Origin: QHXN01 sp963785125
GTDB lineage: Bacteria; Acidobacteriota; Blastocatellia; Pyrinomonadales; Pyrinomonadaceae
Direction of reading: 5' to 3'
NCBI GenBank assembly: GCA_963785125.1
Contig: CAWATU010000005.1
Location: 62,001 to 126,000, forward strand
Length of the DNA: 64,000 nt
Shown one piece after another: positions 47,472 through 56,800 of this stretch. How positions within the stretch are numbered: the first letter of the stretch is position 1; each line of letters opens with the position of its first letter. Position numbers and translations under genes: made by a program. The notes under the pieces were generated by a model. That model was given only the letters and a program-made list of their open reading frames with translations, was not told where the DNA came from and ran no database searches.

Positions 47472-48348
47472 CAGGGATGTGCGGTTGCAGCCCCGTGCCG
47501 CCTTCGTCGAAGGTGATGCCGGCGGCGACCTCTTCGGGGATGCGCTCCCAGCCCTCTTCCGGGGTGTGGCGGAAGGTCTCGGCGTTGGCGCGGGCGAAGG
47601 TGCCGGCCTCGGGTCTCCAGACGCGTCGTTCGACCTGTATGTGCGGGTGCTTGAGGCGGATGACGTTGAAGGAGTTGGCCTCGCCGCGTCCGCGCGTCGA
47701 GGTGGCCGTGCCCGCCTGTACGAAGAGCGCGGAGTGGCCTTCAATCTTGTAGCGCTCGGCGGTGCGCCCCGTCTGGCTGACGTGCATGTGGCCGGCGAGC
47801 AGGAGGTCTGCGCCGCAGGCAGCGAACGCCTCCATCGCCATCTGCGCGCGCCCGACGATCTCGCGCTCGTCGGCGCCCGCGGGCACGTCGAACGGGTGGT
47901 GCGTGACGATGACCTTCAAGACCTCGTCCGGGTGCTTGCACATGCGCTCGCGCAGGGACGCGACCTGTTGCTCGTTGATGCGCCCGTACTTGCGCGTGAG
48001 CGAGCGCGCCGTGTTGACGCCCGCGACGATCATCTCTTCGTCTTCGTAGACGGGCTCGACCTCCTCCGAGATGAAGCGGCGCCACTTGTCGAGCGGCCGC
48101 GCGAACCGCTCGATAACGTCGTAGAGCGGCACATCGTGGTTGCCGGGGACGACCACCTGCGGCTGCGGCAGTCGATCCAGAAACGCGCGGGCCTCCTCGA
48201 ACTGATGCGAGCGCGCCCTCTGCGTCAGGTCGCCCGAGACGACGACCAGCGAAGGCCGGGCCTCGTTCACGGCCTCGACCAAAGGCTCCACGAGCCCCGC
48301 GTCGATGCGCCCGAAGTGCAGGTCTGAGAGATGGACGATCTTTTTCAT
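47464..48348 (-). CDS. Metallophosphoesterase (calcineurin-like)
   Basis: This 294-aa protein carries the five-block signature of the family: LSDLHFGRID, VVSGDLTQRA, VVPGNHDVPLY, VTHHPFD and AGHMHVS, which bind a dinuclear metal centre. No signal peptide, so it is cytosolic; 3',5'-cyclic nucleotide phosphodiesterases (CpdA-like) have a similar layout, but the substrate cannot be read from the sequence. It ends EQ with TAG inside the heptamer repeat. The start MKKIVHLSDLHFG is standard. Confidence 0.92.
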   Translation of the reverse strand: MKKIVHLSDLHFGRIDAGLVEPLVEAVNEARPSLVVVSGDLTQRARSHQFEEARAFLDRLPQPQVVVPGNHDVPLYDVIERFARPLDKWRRFISEEVEPVYEDEEMIVAGVNTARSLTRKYGRINEQQVASLRERMCKHPDEVLKVIVTHHPFDVPAGADEREIVGRAQMAMEAFAACGADLLLAGHMHVSQTGRTAERYKIEGHSALFVQAGTATSTRGRGEANSFNVIRLKHPHIQVERRVWRPEAGTFARANAETFRHTPEEGWERIPEEVAAGITFDEGGTGLQPHIPEQ

Positions 48349-48360
48349 GGCTCACGCCAG

Positions 48361-48431
48361 TGAATGGTGAGTAGTAAATGGTGAATGGTTAAAACCGGCT
48401 CCTACCATTCACCATTTACTATTCACTATTC
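48361..48431. repeat. GAATGGT-family heptamer palindrome
   Basis: GAATGGT GAGTAGT AAATGGT GAATGGT is answered by ACCATTCACCATTTACTATTCACTATTCAC (in two blocks). The stop TAG of the lipid-kinase gene (48419-48421) is inside the right arm. Same family as 22881. Confidence 0.82.
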
Positions 48432-49333
48432 ACTTCCTTCGGAACTATCACCTTCAACGCGCCGGGGCGGATGCGGTAGTGGAGCGGCGTCGAGAGCACC
48501 GAGACCTCGCCGTCGGTGGCGATGGGAATGCGCTTCGGGCGTCGCGTCTCGACCCAGATTTCTCGCGCGCAGAGCGCGTCGAAGTCGTGCGACTGGCGCA
48601 GACGGCCGAGGAGCGCGTTGATGGCGAGGCGCAGCAGTCCCAGGCGCCCGGTGCGGTGCGCGACGTAGAGGCTCAGGCGGCCGGCGTCCAGACACGTGCG
48701 GCCGCCCAACTGTAGGTTCTCCACCTGATACTCGTTATTGCCGACGAAGACGAAGGGCGTCCTGCGAGATATCTCATGTCCGTCGGCTTCGAGCCGCACG
48801 TTCATGAAGGGATAGCGCCGCAGCACGGCCAGCGACGCGCGCAGGAACGCCGACCACTTACCGCTCCCCTCGCGCTCCTGCAACATCTCGCGCCGCCGCA
48901 CGATGCGCGGGTAGAGCCCGAGGCTGGAGTTGTTGACGAAGATGCGGCCGTTGACCTCGCCCACGTCAACCGGCACCGCTCGGCCCTCGCAGACGTTGCG
49001 CGCCGCCTCTTCGAGCGTGAGCGGGATGTTCAGGTCTTTCGCAAAGTGGTTGAGCGTCCCCAGCGGCAGCACGCCGAGGGGTGTGTCTGTTCCGACGAGC
49101 GCCCCCGCCACCGACCCGACCGTGCCGTCGCCGCCGCCCGCCACCACCGCCCGCGCGCCGTTCGAGAGCGCGCACTGCACGAACTCCTCCACGTCATCGC
49201 CGCCGCGCGCCACCGAGACGTGCGCGTCCACGCCGCAGGCCGAGAACGCCGCCTCGACGGCGCGCGCCCTCTCGTCGTCCCCCGAGCCGCCCCCGGCCGC
49301 AGCATTGATGATGACCTCGACGCCCTCAGACAT
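48419..49333 (-). CDS. Diacylglycerol/lipid kinase family protein (YegS-like)
   Basis: This protein of about 304 aa starts at ATG 49333; the frame is open to 49459 but the extension covers a repeat. It has the catalytic-domain signature VVAGGGDGTVGSVAGALVG and PLGVLPLGTLNHFAKDLNIP, which binds ATP and places the phosphate. The beta-sandwich second half is normal (IATDGEVSVLSTPLHYRIRP). It phosphorylates a lipid with a free hydroxyl; the precise lipid is unknown. Neighbouring metallophosphoesterase is separated by a repeat element. Confidence 0.93.
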   Translation of the reverse strand: MSEGVEVIINAAAGGGSGDDERARAVEAAFSACGVDAHVSVARGGDDVEEFVQCALSNGARAVVAGGGDGTVGSVAGALVGTDTPLGVLPLGTLNHFAKDLNIPLTLEEAARNVCEGRAVPVDVGEVNGRIFVNNSSLGLYPRIVRRREMLQEREGSGKWSAFLRASLAVLRRYPFMNVRLEADGHEISRRTPFVFVGNNEYQVENLQLGGRTCLDAGRLSLYVAHRTGRLGLLRLAINALLGRLRQSHDFDALCAREIWVETRRPKRIPIATDGEVSVLSTPLHYRIRPGALKVIVPKEVNSE

Positions 49334-49397
49334 TACGCCCGCAGAGAAAGCGGGCGGGCGCGTCGCCGCAGCGACCGCCCGCCCGCCCGAAAGTGTT

Positions 49398-49475
49398 GAG
49401 TGAACGCGGAACGACGAACGATGAACTGAAGACGGCTCGCCTTTTGGTTCATCGCTCATCGTTCGGAGTTCAACG
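49398..49475. repeat. GAACGAT-family heptamer palindrome
   Basis: GAACGCG GAACGAC GAACGAT GAACTGAA is answered by GGTTCATCGCTCATCGTTCGGAGTTCAACG. It lies in front of the lipid kinase and just after the stop of the YqjD-like operon. It shares a border with the element at 33883. Confidence 0.78.
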
Positions 49476-49477
49476 TT

Positions 49478-50356
49478 TTAAGAGGCGCCGTAGCCTTCAG
49501 TCCCGCCCGCAGCCGCGCGCGCGGAAGTCGAGCCCTGTTCGGGAGCACTGCCCTCGACCGCCGCCGCAGTCTTCGCGGTCGTCTGCGCCGTCTGCTGTTC
49601 GACGCGCGCACGCTTCGCGACCTCTTGCTGCGTCGAGAGGTCGATGCCGATCAGGTTCTTGAGCTTGCTCAGGAGCGCAGGGACGACGACCGTCTGCGCC
49701 GTACGCGACAACTCTTCGAGTGCGCGCTCGCCGAGCGTCGAAAGCTCGTCCTGAAGCTTGTCGTACGCCTTCGTCTCCTTGAAGCGCGCGATCAGGCCCG
49801 GCCCCTTCGGCTCCTCCTCCTCGACAGCCGCCGGAGCGGGGGAGGCATACGAGGCGAGCGACTGCGGCGGCGGCGCGGTCGGCGCCTGATAGCCGCTGCT
49901 GTAGGAGGGGCGCGTCTCCGGCCCCACGTCTTGGCCGCCCGCCGCCACCGCGTGACCCAGAATAGGCTGCGCGGCGTAGGAGCGCGCGGAGTCCTTCAGG
50001 TTGCGGTCGAAGCCCGACTCGATGCGGTCGAAGGCGCCGTCATCCTCATAGTCCTCGTCGTCGCTCTTGAAGGCGCCCGCCACCGTGTAGCCGACGAAGG
50101 TGCCGACGGCGAAGGCCGTCAGAGTAAAGGGAAGCGTGTGCCGCTTGTACTGCTCGCGCCAGTCGAGCGTGTCGCTGATGTTCTCTTTCACCTGCTGGTA
50201 CTGTGTCACTACCGTGTCCTTGATCTCCGTGACGGTCTGGGAAATGGATTCGCGCGCCTCTTCCATGCGGCGCTGAAGTGCCGCTTTGGTCTGGTCAACG
50301 TCGTCGTCGGCTGAGTCGGTCGCGCGCGCCAGGGCTACATTTCGTTCTTCAGCCAT
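49478..50356 (-). CDS. DUF3618-like membrane protein with disordered C-terminal half
   Basis: This 292-aa protein starts with a charged helical segment (QTKAALQRRMEEARESISQT) and a single hydrophobic helix near 77-96 (LTAFAVGTFVGYTVAG). It continues with an acidic segment, a long Pro/Ala/Gly linker and a C-terminal helix pair (IARFKETKAYDKLQDELSTL). The helical start followed by a membrane helix resembles DUF3618 proteins that pair with YqjD/YqjE. It overlaps the preceding holin-like gene by 22 bases. Function unknown; envelope or stationary-phase role likely by analogy. Confidence 0.65.
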   Translation of the reverse strand: MAEERNVALARATDSADDDVDQTKAALQRRMEEARESISQTVTEIKDTVVTQYQQVKENISDTLDWREQYKRHTLPFTLTAFAVGTFVGYTVAGAFKSDDEDYEDDGAFDRIESGFDRNLKDSARSYAAQPILGHAVAAGGQDVGPETRPSYSSGYQAPTAPPPQSLASYASPAPAAVEEEEPKGPGLIARFKETKAYDKLQDELSTLGERALEELSRTAQTVVVPALLSKLKNLIGIDLSTQQEVAKRARVEQQTAQTTAKTAAAVEGSAPEQGSTSARAAAGGTEGYGAS

Positions 50357-50805
50357 TGCTTATCCTTTCTAATCTCTTCGAGGGTCGTCGTGGGCACCGG
50401 GTTGTAGGCCGCCAGCTTGTTCTTCATCACGAGGACGATGACGCCGCCGATGACGACGTAGAGGATGCCCGTGATTAGGAAGCCGAGACCGTAGCTCGTC
50501 GGAGTGAAGCGCTCCGCCACGCCCGCGTCATTCGCGAAAAGGTTCGAGATGAAGAACGCTATCGCGACGTTGACGAGCGCGAACCCGATGAGCGCGACCA
50601 TCGCTCCGACGGCCGTGAACGCCCCGTTGCGCGCGTAGAAGGAGGCATCCTCCTTCAGCTCGACCTTGACCAAGCTGAGCTTTGTATCAACCAGGCGCAT
50701 CACGTCGTCGCCCAGCTTGCCGATCAGCCCCGGCAGATTCTCCAACTCGGCACCCGTCTGCACCGTCGCAGGCACGTCGGCCCGCCTTCTTTCAACTTCG
50801 GCCAT
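50335..50805 (-). CDS. Phage-holin-superfamily (YqjE-like) membrane protein
   Basis: This protein of about 156 aa starts at ATG 50805. A soluble N-terminal helix (LPGLIGKLGDDVMRLVDTKL) is followed by two membrane helices (AFTAVGAMVALIGFALVNVA and GLGFLITGILYVVIGGVIVL). This layout fits the Actinobacterial Holin-X/YqjE families. It is not a lysis holin by context; no phage genes are nearby. It sits between YqjD-like and DUF3618-like genes and overlaps the latter. Confidence 0.78.
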   Translation of the reverse strand: MAEVERRRADVPATVQTGAELENLPGLIGKLGDDVMRLVDTKLSLVKVELKEDASFYARNGAFTAVGAMVALIGFALVNVAIAFFISNLFANDAGVAERFTPTSYGLGFLITGILYVVIGGVIVLVMKNKLAAYNPVPTTTLEEIRKDKQWLKNEM

Positions 50806-50819
50806 CGCTAAACCCCTTT

Positions 50820-50944
50820 CAGTAGGCAGTAGGCAGATGGCAGTAGGCAGTACGCTCCGCGTCACGCACGTTCCAGCTTTAACCCGGAGTTCTCGACAGC
50901 GGCGCTTTCAACTGCCAACTGTCGTCTGCCTACTGCCTACTGCT
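50820..50944. repeat. GCAGTAG-family heptamer element, longest copy
   Basis: GCAGTAG GCAGATG GCAGTAG GCAGTAC at the left and CTGCCAACTGTCGTCTGCC TACTGCC TACTGC at the right enclose a core (CGCTCCGCGTCACGCACGTT...CGGAGTTCTCGACAGCGG) that recurs at 5330-5380 and, reversed, at 17920-17990. It lies between the YqjD-like and YqjE-like genes. Confidence 0.85.
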
Positions 50945-50956
50945 TACCCTTCCGAA

Positions 50957-51346
50957 CTACCTGCGCCCGCTGCGGACGAGGAGGCCGATGACGAAGCCGG
51001 CGGCCGCTGCCACCAGGAGCGCCTGCCCCGGGTTCTGCCGCGCGTAGTCCTTCGCCTGATTGGCGTACTCGGCGTAGTCCACGTCGCGCAGGCCCTGAAT
51101 CTTGTCGCCGACCACCCCGGCCTTGTCTGTGATGTAGTCCTTAGCCGTCGTAGCCGCGTCCGCGACGGTCTGGCCGTACTGCTTTGCACGCTCGCCGATG
51201 CCCGCGGGGGCCGTCGCCGTGCCGGTCGCCGCGCTGCCGCCGCCACCCGTCGTGCTCAGGCCGCCGCCGCCGCTCGAAGTGCCGCCGCCGGTGCTGCTGC
51301 CAGTCCCGCCGAAGTCGTTCTCGTTACCAGAGATGTTCTGTGACAT
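50957..51346 (-). CDS. YqjD/ElaB (DUF883)-like membrane-anchored protein
   Basis: This 129-aa protein starts at ATG 51346 with AGGAGAG 8 bases before. A Gly/Ser/Thr-rich N-terminus (to about 45) precedes a helical region (GERAKQYGQTVADAATTAKD) and a single C-terminal membrane helix (PGQALLVAAAAGFVIGLLV) ending RSGRR. The C-terminal anchor and NPGQ motif are typical of YqjD/ElaB proteins, which bind ribosomes at the inner membrane in stationary phase. It is the first of a three-gene minus-strand operon. The leader (51347-51624) shows no other gene. Confidence 0.8.
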   Translation of the reverse strand: MSQNISGNENDFGGTGSSTGGGTSSGGGGLSTTGGGGSAATGTATAPAGIGERAKQYGQTVADAATTAKDYITDKAGVVGDKIQGLRDVDYAEYANQAKDYARQNPGQALLVAAAAGFVIGLLVRSGRR

Positions 51347-51624
51347 AAGTTTTCTCTCCTCACAATCGTACTTAAAGTCCGTCGTACCAGATGAAAGCGC
51401 GCGAGAGTCCGCTTTCGGAAAAAGCTTTTCCCGCCGTCCGGGTGCAAACATCGTGCCGAGTGGCGCCCGACCGGCTCCTGCGAGGGAAAGGCCGCGGAAA
51501 CGGCTCTGCCGTCCCACGTCTTAAGAGTTCGGTTTTGTTGTGAAAATGTACGGGTTGAATGTAGCACAAGGCTCGGAACAATACATCACGAAAATTTTAC
51601 CGACCCGCGACATTACCGACCCGC

Positions 51625-51663
51625 TTGACACCGGACGCCGAATCAGGTAAGTAAGTACTTACT
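51625..51663 (+). promoter_or_regulatory. Promoter and TetR operator of the efflux operon
   Basis: A perfect -35 TTGACA (51625-51630) is followed by a -10-like TAAGTA (51648-51653, 17-base spacing). A perfect 14-bp palindrome AGTAAGTACTTACT (51650-51663) overlaps the -10. A palindrome at this place, 35 bases before a TetR-family start codon, is the classic autoregulatory arrangement. Binding by the adjacent regulator is inferred. Confidence 0.75.
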
Positions 51664-51697
51664 ATTATTCAGGTCTCGGAGCAGCAGGATTGAGAGC

Positions 51698-52534
51698 ATG
51701 ACCAGACACGCAGACACGGGCTCCGGCGGGACGGCGGCGCCGCCGCCCCACGCGCAGCCGCAGCAGGCCGCCGCGGGGCGCATGTGCGCCGACGAGCGCC
51801 GCCTACAGATCGCCGAGGTCGCGATGCGCCTCTTCTCGGAGCGCGGTTTTCGCGGCACCACCACCAAGGAGATCGCGCAGGCCGCGGGCGTCTCGGAGGC
51901 CATCATCTTCCGCCACTTCGCCACGAAGGAGGAGCTTTACGCGGCCATCATCGACTTCAAGGGCTGCGGCGGAGCGGCCGCAGGTCGCGCGGAGGAGTCC
52001 GCCGTCATCGACGAGATTCGCAACCTCGTCGCCGAGGCGATGGAGGCCGCGGACGACATCGCCGTCTTCCAAGCGGTCGGGCTCCACATGCTCGACCACC
52101 ATCAGTCCGACCCCGACTTCCTGCGCCTGCTGATGTACATCGCCCTCGAAAAGCACTCGCTCGGGCAGGTCTTCTGGGACAAGAACGTGCGTGTGCTCTA
52201 CGAGTTCCTCGGCGGCTACGTCCGCCAACGCCAGAGCGAGGGCGCCTTCCGCGACGTGAACCCTTACGCGGCCGTGCGCGTCTTTCTCGGCTCGATCATC
52301 CACCACTCGCTCGTCAACCTGCTCTGGGACAAAGACCCCGCGCAACGCATTTTCCGCGTTACTAACGACGAGGCCGCGCGCCAGTTCGCCGAGATACTCC
52401 TGCGCGGCATCGCGGCCGACCCCGACTCGACGGCTGCCGGCGTGAAGGGCTCCGAAGCCCCGAAGCGGCACGCGCGCAACCGCGAAGGCGGCGGCGACGT
52501 TAAGAACAACAGGGATAAGAACAAGAAGAGATGA
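51698..52534 (+). CDS. TetR/AcrR-family transcriptional regulator
   Basis: This 278-aa repressor has an N-terminal helix-turn-helix (about 38-85: RLQIAEVAMRLFSERGF, TTTKEIAQAAGVSEAIIFRH, FATKEELYAAII) and a helical ligand-binding domain to about 235. A 40-residue basic, Ala/Gly-rich tail follows that is uncommon in TetR proteins. Its stop overlaps the ATG of the membrane-fusion gene (ATGA), so it controls and is co-transcribed with the efflux pump. It may derepress on binding a pump substrate. Confidence 0.93.
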   Translation: MTRHADTGSGGTAAPPPHAQPQQAAAGRMCADERRLQIAEVAMRLFSERGFRGTTTKEIAQAAGVSEAIIFRHFATKEELYAAIIDFKGCGGAAAGRAEESAVIDEIRNLVAEAMEAADDIAVFQAVGLHMLDHHQSDPDFLRLLMYIALEKHSLGQVFWDKNVRVLYEFLGGYVRQRQSEGAFRDVNPYAAVRVFLGSIIHHSLVNLLWDKDPAQRIFRVTNDEAARQFAEILLRGIAADPDSTAAGVKGSEAPKRHARNREGGGDVKNNRDKNKKR

Positions 52535-53802
52535 ACGCAATGATCTCCCGCAATCTACTTAAGACGACACTCGCGCTCGCCCTCGTCGCGGCTCTGGGTT
52601 TGACGGCCGCTTCGTGCGGCGGCTCGCGCGCACAGGCGAACAAGAAGGAGGCGCCGGCCGCGCCTGCCGCCCCGGCGGCCGTGGACGTGACGACCGCGCC
52701 GGCCATCCAACGAGACCTTCCGCGCTTCATCGAAGCGACGGGCAGCCTCGCCGCCGACGAGCAGACGGACGTGGCCCCGATTGTCGGTGGCCGCGTCGTC
52801 TCGGTGAATGTTGACCTCGGCACCTACGTCCAGAAGGGGCAGGTCATCGCGCAGCTCGACGCGGGCGACGCGGGCCTGCGACTCGAACAGGCGCAGGCCG
52901 CGCTCGCGCAGGCCAACTCCGGTGTCACGCAGGCCGAGGCGCGCATTGGGCTGCGGCCCGGGCAGCGCTTCGACCCGACGAAAGTCGCCGAGGTCGGCGC
53001 GGCGAAGGCCGCCTACGACCTCGCGGAGAAGAACCTGCGCCGCTTCGAGCAACTGCTTGAATCGGGCGACATCTCGCGCTCGGCCTACGACCAGCAGCGC
53101 GCGCAGCGCGACCAGTTGCGCGAGCAGTATCAGGCGGCGCTGACGCTGGCCAACCAGTCTTACGCCGCCGTGCAGACGGCGCGCGCCGCCGCGCAGGCCG
53201 CGCAGGTGCAGGTGCAGCAGGCGCAGAAGGGCATCCGCGACGTGACCATCTATTCGCCCATCAGCGGCTACGTCACCGAGCGCGCGGCCGACGTGGGCGA
53301 GTTCGTCTCGACCAGCTCGAAGGTGGCGACCGTGGCGCGCACGAACCCTCTGCGCGTCCGCATCGACATCCCCGAGCAGGCCATCGCGACCGTCCGCGCA
53401 GGGCAGAGCGTCTCGGTCTCGGTGAGCACCTACCCCGACCGCAGCTTCGCGGGGCGCGTCGCGCGCGTAAGCCCAAGCGTATCGGCGCAGTCGCGCACGC
53501 TCACCGTCGAGGCCGAGGTTGAGAACGGCGAGGGCCTGCTCAAGCCCGGACAGTTCGCCACCATCCGCGTGCTCATGTCCCAGTCCGACCCGGCGATTCT
53601 CGTCCCCGCCCGCGCCGTGCGCACGGACGGGACGACCTCGCGCGTCTACGTCATTCAGGACGGCGTCGCGCGCGAGCGTCTCGTCTCGATAGGGCGGCAG
53701 GACGGCGACCTCGTCGAGATTAAGGGCAACGTCCAGTCGAACGAGCCCGTCGTCACCTCGAACGTTGAGCAGCTCGCCGACGGCACGCCCGTCAGGCAGT
53801 AA
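52531..53802 (+). CDS. RND efflux periplasmic adaptor (membrane fusion) lipoprotein
   Basis: This 423-aa lipoprotein has a lipobox LTAASC near residue 27. The lipoyl/barrel-sandwich halves surround a long hairpin of helices (about 120-220, Ala/Gln/Arg-rich, ARIGLRPGQRF to VQQAQKGIRD). The beta-barrel part carries VTIYSPISGYVTERAADVGEF and RIDIPEQAIATVRAGQSV. It bridges the RND pump and the outer-membrane channel. Overlaps the regulator gene by 4 bases; the pump gene follows after 85 bases with a repeat element in between. Confidence 0.94.
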   Translation: MNAMISRNLLKTTLALALVAALGLTAASCGGSRAQANKKEAPAAPAAPAAVDVTTAPAIQRDLPRFIEATGSLAADEQTDVAPIVGGRVVSVNVDLGTYVQKGQVIAQLDAGDAGLRLEQAQAALAQANSGVTQAEARIGLRPGQRFDPTKVAEVGAAKAAYDLAEKNLRRFEQLLESGDISRSAYDQQRAQRDQLREQYQAALTLANQSYAAVQTARAAAQAAQVQVQQAQKGIRDVTIYSPISGYVTERAADVGEFVSTSSKVATVARTNPLRVRIDIPEQAIATVRAGQSVSVSVSTYPDRSFAGRVARVSPSVSAQSRTLTVEAEVENGEGLLKPGQFATIRVLMSQSDPAILVPARAVRTDGTTSRVYVIQDGVARERLVSIGRQDGDLVEIKGNVQSNEPVVTSNVEQLADGTPVRQ

Positions 53803-53816
53803 AGGGATTGAGACAT

Positions 53817-53872
53817 TTGTTCATTCGTTCATTTACTCATTGAAGCAATGAGCCGATGAACCGATGAATCAA
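53817..53872. repeat. Octamer inverted repeat between adaptor and pump genes
   Basis: GTTCATTC GTTCATTT ACTCATTG is answered, after AAG, by CAATGAGC CGATGAAC CGATGAATCAA. The pairing is imperfect but continuous over about 26 bases. The same octamers occur at 45369-45439. Confidence 0.72.
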
Positions 53873-53887
53873 TAGGACGATTGCGTC

Positions 53888-56800
53888 ATGCAGAAATTAG
53901 CTGAGATTTGTGTCCGTCGTCCGGTGTTCGCGACGATGCTGATTCTGTCGCTGGTGGTGGTGGGCGTCTTCTCGTTCTCGACCCTCGGCGTTGACCTCTT
54001 CCCGAAGATCGACCTGCCGACCATCACCGTGACGGTCGTCAACCCCGGCGCCGGCCCGCAGGAGGTCGAGACCGAGATCACCGACAAGGTCGAGGCCGCC
54101 GTCAACACCATCAGCGGCATCGACGAGCTGCGCTCGACCTCGGTCGAGGGCGTCTCGCAGGTCTTCATCACGTTCCTGCTCGACAAGAACGTGGACGTGG
54201 CCGCGCAGGAGGTGCGCGACAAGGTCGGGCTCATCACGGGCGACCTGCCCGAGACGGCCGAAGACCCCATCATCCAGAAGCTCGACACCGACGCCGCGCC
54301 CGTGGTGCGCATCGCCGTCTCGGCCGGCAAGTCTCTGCGCGAGGTCACCGACATCGCGGACAAGGAGATCAAGGAGCGCATCGAGTCGCTCAACGGCGTC
54401 GGCAACGTTGAGATCATCGGCGGCGCCACGCGCGAGATACACGTCTGGGTGGACCCGGACAAGATGCGCGCCTACAACATCACCGTCCCAGAGGTAGCGG
54501 CGGCCCTGCGTTCGCAGAACCTCGAAGTGCCCGGCGGGCGCGTGGACGAGGGCTCGCGCGAGCTGACCGTGCGCACGATGGGGCGCATCACCAACCCGGC
54601 CGACTTCAACAACATCGCCATCTCTTCGCGCGGCAGCTATCCCGTCAAGATTTCCGACATCGGCTACACGGCCGACGAGTCGGAGGAGCAGCGCACGAGC
54701 GCGCGCCTGAACGGCCAGCCCGCGGTGACGCTCGTCGTCTCGAAGCAGTCGGGGCAGAACACCGTCGCGGTCGCGGACGCGGTCAAGGAGCGGCTGGCCG
54801 AGCTTGAGCCGGTGCTTCAGAAGAAGGGCGTGCGGACGCAGATCGTCGGCGACCAGTCGGTCTTCATCAAGGCGGCGCTCGACTCCATCGAGACGCACCT
54901 TGTCGAGGGCGGCCTGCTCGCGGCGCTCGTCGTCTTCCTCTTTTTGTGGAACGTGCGCTCGACCTTCATCGCGGCCATCGCCATCCCGACCTCCATCGTC
55001 GCCACCTTCGGCCTGATGGCGGCGATGGGCTACACCCTGAACCAGATCACGATGCTGGCGCTGACGCTGATGGTCGGCATCGTCATCGACGACGCCATCG
55101 TCGTCTTAGAGAACATCTTCCGCTTCGTCGAGGAGAAGGGCTACGGCGCCTTCCAGGCGGCCATCGAGGGCACGCGCGAGATCGGCCTCGCGGTCATGGC
55201 GACGACCCTGTCGCTGCTCGCGGTCTTCGTTCCCGTCGGCTTCATGGGCGGCATCGTCGGCCGCTTCATGTCCTCGTTCGGGTTCACGTCCAGTTTCGCC
55301 ATCGCCGTCTCGCTCATCGTCTCGTTCACGCTGACGCCGATGCTCGCGGCGCGGCTCATCAAGCGCGAGGAGCCGGCCGAGGGGCCGGGCACGGGCGTCC
55401 CGCCGTCCGAGGGCGACGCGCCCGCGGGGCTGGCCGACGAGTCGAAGGTCGTCGCGGGCGAGCCCGGCGCGCACGACGCCGCATACGAGACGGCAAATCA
55501 GGAAGCGACCGACGCGCCTCCGTCCGAAGAGGTCGCGCGGCCACATGAAGTGCGCGCCCCGCACTCCTCGAAGGAGTCGCGCTGGTACAGGCCCATCGAC
55601 CGCACCTACACGTGGATGCTCAAGTGGTCGATGGCACACCGCTGGGTCATCGTGCTCGCGTGCGTGCTGGTCATCATCAGCATCGTGCCGCTCTTCGCAC
55701 TGGTCGGGAAGAACTTCCTCCCTGTGGACGACCAGTCGCAGTTCGAGGTCAGCGTGCGCTCGCCCGAAGGCTCGACGCTCGCGGCCACCTCGACGCTCGT
55801 CGAGAAGATCGCGGCCGACATACACAAGCTCCCCGGCGTCACCGACACGCTCGTCACCATCGGCGGCGGGCAGCAGGAGACCGTCAACGCCGCCTCGATC
55901 TACGTCAAGCTCGCGGACATCCACGAGCGCGAACAGTCGCAGGACGACCTGATGCGCGACGCGCGCGAGGTGCTCGCGCGTTACCCGAAGGAGCTGCGCA
56001 CGAGCGTCCAGCAGGTGGCGGCCATCTCGGGCGGCGGCTTCCGCAATGCCGACATCATGTACGTCATCGGCGGCCCCGACCTTCAGAAGCTCATCGGCTA
56101 CTCGCAACAGCTTCAGGAGAAGATGAAGACCATCCCGGACGTGGTGGACGTGGACTCGACGCTCATCGTCGGCAAGCCCGAGGTGCGCGTCCACATCGAC
56201 CGCGCGCGTGCGGCCGACCTCGGCGTCAAGGTGGGCGACATCGCGCAGGTCTTGAACGTGCTGGTCGCCGGTCAGGATGTCTCGACCTTCAACGCGGGCA
56301 CGGATCAGTACGACGTAGTCCTGCGCGCCGTCGGAGAGGCGCGCACCAGCCCGCAGGCGCTCGAAGACCTCTTCGTGCAGTCGTCGAAGGTAGGCTGGAC
56401 GAACCTCTCAAACCTCGTGACGGTGGAGGAGGCGACCGGCCCCTCGGCCATCGACCGCCTGAATCGGCAGCGGCAGGTGACGCTGCTGGCGAACGTCAAG
56501 CCGGGCGGCTCGCAGGCGGCGGTCATCGACCAGATGAACCTGTTCGTCAGGGAGCTGAACGTCGATCCCTCCTACACGACGGGCCTCGCCGGGCGCTCGA
56601 AGGAGCTGGGGAAGGCGGGTTACTACTTCATGCTCGCGTTCACCCTCTCGTTCATCTTCATGTACATGATTCTGGCGGCGCAGTTCGAGTCGTTCATCCA
56701 TCCCGTTACGATTCTGCTGACGCTGCCGCTCGCCATCCCGTTCGGCATCCTGTCGCTGCTTTTGACGGGACAGTCGGTGAATATCTTCTCGGGGCTGGGG

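Noticed and set aside
50335..50805. Prophage lysis holin
   Set aside because: No phage structural, integrase or endolysin genes nearby; the YqjD-like and DUF3618-like neighbours explain the holin-type fold.
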